Part shown: one piece after another, positions 56,210-64,000 of the stretch
How positions within the stretch are numbered: the stretch's first letter is position 1
Layout: every line of letters begins with the position of its first letter
The notes under the pieces: model-generated
Seen by the model: only the letters and a program-made list of their open reading frames with translations
The model's database searches: none
Told to the model about the DNA's origin: nothing
Origin: Reticulascus tulasneorum
Taxonomy: Eukaryota > Ascomycota > Sordariomycetes > Glomerellales > Reticulascaceae
NCBI GenBank assembly: GCA_001557505.1
Contig: LSAX01000001.1
Location: forward strand, 868,001-932,000
DNA length: 64,000 nucleotides
Reading direction: 5' to 3'
Position numbers and translations under genes: made by a program

Positions 56210-59200
56210 GTCGGACGTCTGCTACGAGGCAGCAACCGTCGATATCATGGGCGTGTATCGTGGGCAAGGATTGCTCGCAGTCGTACAGGGTAGGCTAGAG
56301 CAGCAGGACTGTGAGAAACGTTCTGTCGGAAGAGCAAGACTGGATGCCCCTCCAGAGCTTGGGTGCGGCTTGAGTGTGGGAGAAGGGATTGGCAGGGAAA
56401 GTCGGAGCACGGGCGCGCTAAAGTGGCTCAAGGATGAGGCGGACTCACTGTAGGGAGGCTGGATAGAGAATGGCAGTGGGAGGCGAGGCAGTCGTTTCTG
56501 CTGAGGTCGTGGTGAAGTTGGCTATGCTATGTCTTCATCACCTTGTCCTCAGTTGTCGTTCGGGAAGAGGATCGAAGTCACTTTGCGGTGTGGCTGCATG
56601 GAAGTGGTACATTGGATTCAGGCGAATGGCCAAAATGCCTGCACGTTGCTGGCCAGTCCATCAATCAGATTTCGAGGCTGCGATTTTGCTGTCGTGCACG
56701 TGATCGTCCGAATGTGGATTCATGCCTGAGGCAAGATAGCTTCACACCTCACCTGCCCCTTCTAGGGTCTCCCTTGAGAACCCGGAAAGTTAGCCCACGT
56801 CATTGCATGCCAGGGATATGAACCGCGACTTTGAAACACTGCCATTGAACTTTCGTCTCGGCTTGGAATTACACCCTGAAAGAGAAGGACAACACTGATG
56901 GATGCACTGGACGGCTGAGAACTCTCAGATGTAAAATCGCTGCGTTATGCGTGTTCTCTTTGTGGCAGCAGTCTCTCGCGACTGGCATAACTTGAATGCC
57001 TTCTACATTGTTCTCCCAACACAATTGGGGCCCGAATGTGATTGTATGTTCCCTTCGGCCTACTAATGATCTCCAACGAGAATACGAGGTGTTTAGCATG
57101 AGGGAAACAAGGTTCACAAACCACTTCTTCATCCAGGCACTCTTCGCAGATGTCTTTCTGGATCCAAAGTGTATCAGCAATAACGGTAGGATGGATCGTG
57201 TGAGCTACGCGGCTGGCCGATATGGATAGAGCCTTTTCCATCGACATATCCAATCATCTTGGGGGGCGGACCATCTTTCCATAATGTGTGTTACAGGTCG
57301 GAGCACGACTCATCACATATCAGCTCATGTTGTCAACCTTATCGTCCAACCAGTCCGATTCGTCTCAATGGCTCATGTTAGGCGACTGACAGCACATCCG
57401 TAATGTCCGCAAAGGCGACTGCAACAATACCGCCAGGTCCTGTATCCCGTGGGACAGCGCGAACGGTGTGGAAATTAGTGAGGTCGTAACATCAGCATCC
57501 AGATGGTAGCTTCAGTGCTCGGCAGTGTCGGCAGATAGGTGTGAGATTATTGGGTTGTTGAAGGCGACTTGATCATAGCCATCCGTCTTCTAATCCGTCC
57601 GGCAAGGGAGAACCTTACTGGAGGCCGTCCGTATTCGCTAGTGCCATAACGGCGAGCTTATTGGTTTGGAGACAAGGTAAACTAACTCGTAATTACAAGG
57701 CTCCCCGGGTTGTCCATAGGGCCATTGGGGGCCCTGACTCCACCGATCATCAGTGTTGCCGGCAATGCTCGTGTCCCTGCGCAATCGCGTTGCCCATACG
57801 TTACTTGCTGCTGAAAAGCTATACTCTATCCCGGGCTGAAAGAAGTCGGTGTATCTCAACAGGCGTGAGGCGTGGAAGCAGAAGACAACGAGTCAAAGAT
57901 CTGGAAGCAGAATCGCTTCAGAAGGATCTCACGCTGACGTTGCAGCGGCTACGTATAAGAGCGCGGCAGACCCCATAGGATGATGCATAGCTGCCGTTTT
58001 ATGGACAAGGAGATCTGCCCTATTCCATGGAAGGGGAAGAGTAAATATTAGCTGTCAATGAAACGTGCATTCACGAGCTGACTCCATATCCCTGGACCAA
58101 CACCAGCGCCAAGCAAATCAAGCCTTACGCCAGGATCAGGCCAGTTTAGACTTGTAGTATTTTACTCATGAACCAGAGTGTATTAACAATTGTTATACAG
58201 ATTACGCATCTTAACATAGCGAAGATCCAGCTTCCAGTCGTCCCACAGAGTTAGGTTGGAAGCCGAGTGGCCAACTAGATAGGTAGCTGGGTACCTTTGC
58301 ACGAGGGTGGAGATATACGCGTAAATAAAGGATATACTTCTCTCCACTTCGGGCAGCCCAGATGTGGGAAATCCAGGTCAAAGTCTTGTGCTAAAGCAAA
58401 TGCATGGTCATATGGAACATCAACCACGGATTTGCATCATCCACCTGCTTACACTAGTATGGAGAAATCTTCGATATGATTACTGTGGAACTAGTCATTA
58501 AGCGCTTTTAGAGGGCTCTTAGAGGGCTCTTAGGTACCCAATATGTAATCAATCAGCAAGGCCGCAAAACACGTTGAGAAAAGTGCACGGCACTGCCAAT
58601 CGTCGCATTGTCGATCATCTGGCCCCAACATACATAATTCTTGGTCCGTGATGCTCCACCATCCCCCCCCCCCCCCTTCCTGTCCTGCACGTCCTCCGAC
58701 CTACCTAAGCCAACGCGCAGCCTGGCGCGGCCTGCTGCAGCATCACTGCATGCCCTATCGTTACCCATCCACTCAGGGCACCGCATCCACTGGAAGTAGT
58801 TCCAATTTGCTTACCTAGGCTGGGGGTTTGGTGCTGCCGTCGGCCGGATCAGAGAGCAAGACGCCGTCGGGGGAGTGTGGAGGAGCTAAGGTAGTCTGGA
58901 GGCATGTATGTAATCTGTACCTAGGTAGATACAATAGGTAATAAGTTAGTGGTTAGCATGACAAAACAAACTGAGGGCGGCCATGCCACTGCATCCGATC
59001 ATGGATGAGTCCTGGGCCGTGAGAACTAATTGGGCCCGACGGTGAACTTAGGTAGACCGTACTGAACCTCCACTCCCCTAAAGCACTGACCGACCTAAAA
59101 CCAAATGCCTAAGTACCTCCACTTCATACCTACCTGCTGTACCTTCACAGGTACTTTCATAGGTACCCCCGGCCTATGCATGCCAGTACTGGGAGACTTC

Positions 59201-59542
59201 CCAGGCCTTTTGTAACCCGGTTTCCCAAGCCCAAGAAATATTTCTTCAGCTCGTATTCCACCACAGCTACGCCTCCCCTTCCCTTCTCTTCCACCCGCCG
59301 CCTTTTTTCTTTTATTTATTTCCTGAACGGAGGAATTTAGTCCTCCCTCATTTAATTACACGATACCAGTATCGGCCATTCCCTTCGACTTTTGACTTGG
59401 CTCATCAAGCGGCTTCTCGCGTGGCGTGACGATTGATTTGACTTTGGCCTGCCTTGCTCGATAACAACCCCATCGCAAACGAACTACCCAATTGAGATTC
59501 AGAGTCCTTGGTCTGGAGTCGACTCGCTCGCCGTGCTCAACA
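56210..59542. promoter_or_regulatory. long divergent intergenic region NST1 / rho2
   Basis: 3.3 kb between divergent starts. It contains a C14 run (58663-58676), a two-copy GAGGGCTCTTA direct repeat near 58510-58532 and many ACCTA/TAGGT words at about 58.68-59.17 kb. A pyrimidine-rich tract at 59265-59330 lies upstream of rho2, as expected of a fungal core promoter. A minus-strand frame at 56945-57247 encodes CEEC and CEPC motifs but has no support as a gene. Confidence 0.55.
58663..58676. repeat. poly-C tract (C14)
   Basis: Fourteen consecutive C on the plus strand followed by TTCC. Prone to length error in sequencing and to slippage. Confidence 0.95.
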
Positions 59543-60481
59543 ATGGCGAGCTCCAATCCGCCAAACGTCATTCGAAGGTACGAATTGCCGCTGCGACCCT
59601 CTTCCAGCGAAGCCCTCATCGCGTCTTCCCATTCTGCCCATCCCGTGGTTTCCGTGCCTCAACCCAACAACCACTCCCCATCTTATCATGGCTGGCCAAG
59701 ACCATTGAACACGATGCTGATCTCCAATCCAGAAAGCTCGTCATAATAGGCGACGGAGCGTGCGGCAAGACGAGTTTGCTTAGTGTCTTCACCCTGGGAT
59801 ACTTCCCGACTGTATGTCATTCAATTCCAAGATAAACTGATCAAACCAAGCTAACATGGCGCCAACTAGCACTACGTCAGTCTCAGACCGAACACCCCTC
59901 TCCGATAACAGTATTTCTAACAGAATACCTACTCTAGATTCCCACAGTGTTCGAGAACTACGTCACCGACTGTAGGGTAGATGGAAAATCTGTTCAGCTA
60001 GCATTATGGGATACTGCGGGACAGGAAGACTACGAGCGATTACGGCCGCTGGCCTATTCGAAAGCACACGTCATCTTGATAGGCTTCTCCCTGGACACAC
60101 CAGATTCCCTGGACAACGTCAAACACAAGGCTGGTGACCCCGCGCTCCGGCATGCTGCTGAAATGGTGGCCGAGACTAACTATGAACTAGTGGATGGAAG
60201 AAGCGACCAGACTCTGCCCGGGCGTGCCCATCATCCTCGTTGGCCTGAAGAAGGATCTCCGAGAAGATCCGGTTGCAATCGAAGAGATGCGAAAGAAATC
60301 GCTCCGATTCCTTACCGAACACGAAGGCGAGACCGCCGCTAGAGAAATCGGCGCCCGGAAATACCTCGAGTGTTCCAGTCTGAGTGGAGAGGGCGTCGAC
60401 GACGTTTTTGAGGCTGCCACGCGTGCTGCTCTCCTAACGTTCGAGAAAGGAGAAGGCGGCGGCTGCTGCGTAGTCTTGTGA
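59543..60481 (+). CDS. rho2: Rho2 family small GTPase
   Basis: Five exons (59543-59577, 59733-59811, 59870-59875, 59938-60129, 60191-60481) give 200 residues. Key motifs are GDGACGKT (18-25), switch [11 protein letters not shown] with Thr43, WDTAGQE with Gln69, VGLKKDL, and [22 protein letters not shown]. The C-terminus ends GGGCCVVL, a CAAX box with a Leu ending (geranylgeranylation) plus an adjacent Cys for palmitoylation. The sequence [29 protein letters not shown] distinguishes Rho2 from Rho1, Rho3 and Cdc42 (positions 56-84). Rho2 acts at the plasma membrane in cell-wall alpha-glucan synthesis and polarity. Exon 3 is only CACTAC (His-Tyr). The last intron begins with GC rather than GT. 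It is convergent with mL40. Confidence 0.93.
59870..59875 (+). other. 6-nt microexon of rho2
   Basis: CACTAC, flanked by CCAACTAG upstream and GTCAGT downstream, encodes His39-Tyr40. Reading on from this point without splicing reaches TAA within 13 codons. Skipping it would delete two residues of switch I, next to the conserved Thr43. Both flanking introns have good branch sites (GCTAACA and TTCTAACA). Confidence 0.85.
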
Positions 60482-61185
60482 ACGACGAATTACCATATCG
60501 TTGGAAAACTTGGCCATGCGTATGCGAGAGGGGTGTGGAAATGGGGCAGCGAAAAGACGAAGTTTGCATTTGAAAGAACGCGCGACCTGTTTAGGACCAA
60601 GAACCCATCGCTTGGCGAGATTTCGACCGGTCCTCAATAGCCCCGTAGGGCACCTTTTTAACCTGGCGGTCAATACCGCAAGAAGCAATGTGGTGACGAA
60701 CGAGGCGGCTGGTAGTTGCCCGCTCGCAGAAAGAAGAGTCACGGGACGTATTTATCAAGGGCGAACACGGACGCCCAAGTCGTTGCTATCGCTGCCGGCA
60801 CTTTTTGCTCATTGCCATTTCAACAGTCGCGAAAACTCATTAACGAAACCATCTTAATGTCTCTCTTTTCCGCAGGGGAGACTTCTCCTCATTCTCTCTG
60901 TATGAATAGGATGGTAACAGCATAGAACCACCAAAAAGTTCGAGCTAGAACATACCGGTGTTGGTCGGATGGACCAGGGGTTGGTTCTACACGGGAGACT
61001 GGCAGTCGTTTTTCATGGTTGAGGCAGCAAGGAAATGATGAATTTTATAATCTGCTCCTTTCCAAATCTTTCCACTTTGGTACAGGGGTCATGCTATGAT
61101 CTATCTTGTAGATGAGATATGGTACATAATGAAGAGGGTTCAGTGATACAGGGTGTACATGCGCGACTCCGCTTTGCAGCCGCCT
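60482..61185. other. convergent spacer between rho2 and mL40
   Basis: About 700 bp between facing stop codons, presumably 3' untranslated regions. No element is recognised. Confidence 0.5.
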
Positions 61186-61719
61186 TCACCGTTTCCAATC
61201 GTAATTCCACGCAACGCGCGCCGGCGTTTCGGTCTGATACCTCGCGTATTCAATCGGCACGGCATACTTCCCGTAGAGCCCCTTCTTCTCCTGCGCAACG
61301 CGATACAGGTAGCCCTCCTCCCTGGTGCCAGGGCCGCTCGTCTTCCTCAGCTCCTCAAAGGCATTGTGCATGCTCTGGTGCATGCGGTACAGCTCCTTCT
61401 CCCTCGCGGTGCGCTCCTTGCGCTGGTGCAGCTGCCAAGCGCGGTGGATGGTCCAGTGACGCAGCCAGCGGTTGCGAGCCATGCGCAGGGGCGGCGGGGC
61501 GGGGCCGAAGAGCTGCTGCTTGAGAATGTCGACGCGGGCGGTGAACTCGGCGTTCTGGGCTGGTTTGGCCTGGGCAGCCTGGGGGGCGACGCGCTTTTGC
61601 GGGGCGGGTGTTGTTGATAGTGCTCGCATTGCGGAGGATAGTAATTGAGCTGGTTTCGGGAGGTGGTGTGTGAGGGCCTGGGGCCGGAGGAGGGCCCTGA
61701 GGTTAGGAAGAGTCGCCAT
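61186..61719 (-). CDS. MRPL28: mitochondrial large-subunit ribosomal protein mL40
   Basis: A single exon of 177 residues beginning MATLPNLRALLRPQAL, a typical mitochondrial targeting leader with Arg/Leu/Ser and a MRALSTTP cleavage-like region. The mature part has PPPLRMARNRWLRHWTIHRAW, then RTAREKELYRMHQSMHNAFEEL and GPGTREEGYLYRVA, ending AWNYDWKR. The LRMARNRxLRHWTIHRAW block is characteristic of the mL40/MRP-L28 family (Pfam MRP-L28), a peripheral protein of the mitoribosomal large subunit. The start codon lies within the last codons of the upstream gene on the same strand, a 17-nt overlap. Family assignment is by remembered motif, so moderate-high. Confidence 0.8.
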   Translation of the reverse strand: MATLPNLRALLRPQALTHHLPKPAQLLSSAMRALSTTPAPQKRVAPQAAQAKPAQNAEFTARVDILKQQLFGPAPPPLRMARNRWLRHWTIHRAWQLHQRKERTAREKELYRMHQSMHNAFEELRKTSGPGTREEGYLYRVAQEKKGLYGKYAVPIEYARYQTETPARVAWNYDWKR

Positions 61720-63507
61720 TTTGATCGTGCCACCAATTGAACCTTCGGTCGGGTAGGGTTTCACCACGGAGTCGGCCGCTTGATCGTGAGCCGGTTGCGT
61801 GGCTTCTCCCTCGAGTTGGATCACCACTGGGAGCTGAAGCGGGATCTGGTGGTGAAGCCGAAGATGGTAGTGGAGCAGGCGAAGGCTTCCGAGATTCAAG
61901 CCTTTCGGTTCTTAGTCTCCCCCGTTTCGATCCGCGAGGTTTTCCACGAGAACTTGGTTGGAGAGTCGGGTCTGTGGGTACCGATGTTGAGCTTCCCCGT
62001 TTGCTCGAAACGAAGGTTTCTCTGTCCAGAGCTTTCCCACGACTCAATGCGCCAGCTCGAGCTCGAGGTCCAGATATTCTACCTTCCCGTATATCCGGCC
62101 GAATCGGAGATCGAGCTACTTGGTCGTCCTGTGCTGTTTCGGTACTGGTCGCTGGGCCTGGTTCGTCCGGAGAGGGATGGGTCGGGGTTCGGAGTCGTTC
62201 TTCAATCCGATCTACCGCCTCGAGAGCCGGCTCTAGATCCTTGCGTTGGTGGAATTTGTTGTGGAAATAGAGCTCCTCGGGTGAGGGGTGGAAGGCGTCT
62301 TTTTCTGTATAGAATGCTTTGGTCAGGTTGTAGAAGTTGTGAATGTTCTTCGATGGAGGTTAGTGTGGTGCAATCCCAAAATTTTGGATGTGGAGAAATA
62401 GATATTCCGGTTCAAGTCAACTACCTGACAGTGATTCTGGAAGCACTGCAATTTTAGCCCACGCAAAGGGCCTGCCATCTCACAATTGGCCGCCTCAAGG
62501 GCATGGATAAGGTAGACAGAACGAAGGTCAATACTTGCCTCGTTATTTCCATATACGAGCACGCGTCCGTCATACTCTTCGCACTCAAAGAGCATCTCTC
62601 TCGCTTTCCGCTCTTCTTCTGCCTGGTATAGCTTGGCCAAGCTTTTATTCGAACGACCGTCGGTAAGGATCGCCAAGATGTCGTGCCAAAACTCGACCTT
62701 CATCGTGGGCGCAAGGCTCTCTACAAGCCATCCAAACTCTTTGGCTTTGGAGCTTCGTCGTAAGCTCTGGGCAAACACCTCCGGGCACTCCAGACCTTGG
62801 AATTTGCGCTGCCATGCGCAACGGAGGTGCGGAGCCCAGTTTGCCTCGAGTCGAACTCCCTGCTTCCTGCGTTGCTGGAGGTCATCGGGGAAGTCGTTAG
62901 GGTTTCTCGGGTCGAACGCTAGGATGGAAATGATCATCTCCAGGACGTCGGGTAGGATGATGACTCGAAGTCGAGCCATGTACTGCCGCTGATTGCGAGG
63001 GACTTGTCCTTCGTACTTGAAGCACTTGGGGTCACTGCCGTGCAAACGAGGATTGCTGACATGTTTGAAGATGTAGTCTCCGCCTTGGTGTCCCAGGTAA
63101 TGCCTGGTGAAAGCGAGAGAAACGGGGACGAAGAGCCGCTTACCTTTCCCCATGTCGACGACTATCTTGGGAGGCGGCTCAAGGTTGTCCATATGTTTCT
63201 TATCTTGCTCGAGTTTGTTCCGCCGGCACACAATCTTGGTAGCTGTATCGAGTAAAAGGTTTTCATCCTCGTCGTATTGAGACCTCTTTCCGGCTGGCTT
63301 GCGACACTGGATGGCATCGACAGCGTCGATGATGGCATCTTCGTCGTCTCGCCTTTCCATCTCCTGATCTCCGATCTGTGCACGCACACTGGCATACTTG
63401 GCTGTCTCGTCGGCGTGAGAGTCGCGCCATGCTTCGGTAAACTGATGGCGTTCGAGGAATTGCATCCATTGTCTGTGGACGACAGGAAGGTTCGTGTATG
63501 GATCCAT
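61703..63507 (-). CDS. uncharacterised fungal protein, 575 residues
   Basis: Exons 63507-62425 and 62347-61703, joined across a 77-nt phase-0 intron (GTAGTT..CGAAG with a CACTAAC branch). The open frame extends further upstream only to a TTG, so MDPYTNLPVVHRQW is taken as the start. The first 350 residues are mixed alpha-helical with an acidic patch (ERRDDEDAIIDAV) and ILPDVLEMIISILAF. After the intron NIHNFYNLTKAFYTEKD and EELYFHNKFHQRKDLEPALE continue in one frame. The last 120 residues are a basic Ser/Pro/Arg-rich tail ending RRFNWWHDQNGDSS. I recognise no family. Frame continuity across the intron and codon content support a real gene. Its stop overlaps the mL40 start codon. Confidence 0.72.
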
Positions 63508-64000
63508 CGTTTCCAAGCTGGGTACTTTAACGCTTGCCAGGGCTGATCCATCTATCACGACGGAAAGACCAGCTTGCCGTTGTTGGGATCTTTGCCATCG
63601 TTTTTGTACCAAGAGCCAAAGTGATTTAGATTCCTTTCTCCGAATCCCCAGATATCAACAGCCTCTACCAGACTTTAGTTCTGACTGGCAGAACCACTAA
63701 ACGAGTGATTTTGGTGGGCCGCGAATGAAGCTGCAAACTCACAGTTCTTGGATGTGTGCAGGGAACATAACCACTGCGTTTACTTTATTGATGATGAGGT
63801 CACCAGCTGGTGATATTCCATCACCTGACATTGTGTTTTCGGACCTTTCTTCTGGTCGCTACGAGTATCGACAATTGTGCCTGGCGTACTGGGCTGGAAG
63901 TTTATGAATAACCACGGCGAAGCTACTTATCAAACGAACGACAAACCTCTCCCATAGTCTTAATGATTGTAAATGGCCAGTTTTCGGCATTCAACTACAC
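63508..64000. other. upstream flank of the unknown gene, to window end
   Basis: Probably promoter and leader of the minus-strand 575-residue gene. The plus frame 63494-63700 and the frame at 63725-63907 have no family resemblance. No other feature is seen before the window ends. Confidence 0.5.

Noticed and set aside
56945..57247. Minus-strand frame with CEEC..CEPC motif
   Set aside because: Only about 100 codons, no splice partners and no family; the two CxxC pairs alone do not support a zinc protein.
61737..62457. Two plus-strand frames of 177 and 225 codons
   Set aside because: Antisense of the Ser/Pro/Arg tail of the 575-residue gene, whose frame continues across a good intron.
1..64000. 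Secondary-metabolite cluster, transposon with intact enzyme, or CRISPR-like array
   Set aside because: No polyketide/peptide synthase, P450, transposase, integrase or reverse-transcriptase motifs, and no regularly spaced repeats beyond the short tandem repeats listed.

Overview
The window reads as a stretch of nuclear chromosome from a filamentous ascomycete (Pezizomycotina, probably Sordariomycetes). Evidence: short introns (mostly 45-90 nt) with GT..AG ends and CTAAC/CTGAC-like branch sites; intron-containing genes for Prp4, Rho2, TFIIIC Sfc6, Nst1, Tma7, Tma20 and an I78 inhibitor; and intergenic DNA rich in ACCTA/TAGGT words, which I associate with Sordariomycetes (impression, not a computed result). 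I see no bacterial, viral, CRISPR or plasmid features. Protein genes were modelled by hand from conserved motifs and splice signals; every spliced model listed here sums to a multiple of three.

Layout: 1-7151 shows no convincing gene. A Ran1/Sks1-like kinase lies at 7.2-8.8 kb (minus), followed by about 9.8 kb without a recognisable gene (8.8-18.6 kb). Then comes a housekeeping block: prp4 kinase (minus) divergent from TMA7 (plus), a PAQR/Izh receptor (plus), and TFIIIC subunit sfc6 (minus).

From 27.5 to 45 kb lies an accessory-looking block: five BTB/POZ or BTB-like genes, one 2EXR gene and one nucleotidyltransferase-fold gene, interrupted only by a TRAPPC12-like gene. Four of the BTB genes carry a phase-2 intron immediately before the BTB core, which suggests common ancestry despite strong divergence. 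The last of them has a His-Gly/His-Glu repeat and is followed by two nested tandem DNA duplications (45.06-45.88 kb).

From 46 to 64 kb housekeeping genes return: TMA20, an I78 protease inhibitor, a mucin-like single-pass membrane protein, NST1, the Rho2 GTPase (with a 6-nt microexon and an apparent GC-AG intron), mitochondrial ribosomal protein mL40, and a 575-residue unknown protein whose stop codon overlaps the mL40 start.

The genes do not form one pathway. Two themes recur: growth and polarity signalling (Ran1-like kinase, Rho2, PAQR receptor, membrane mucin) and gene expression or translation (Prp4, Sfc6, Tma7, Tma20, mL40). The BTB/2EXR/NTase block is the part most likely to hold undescribed biology.
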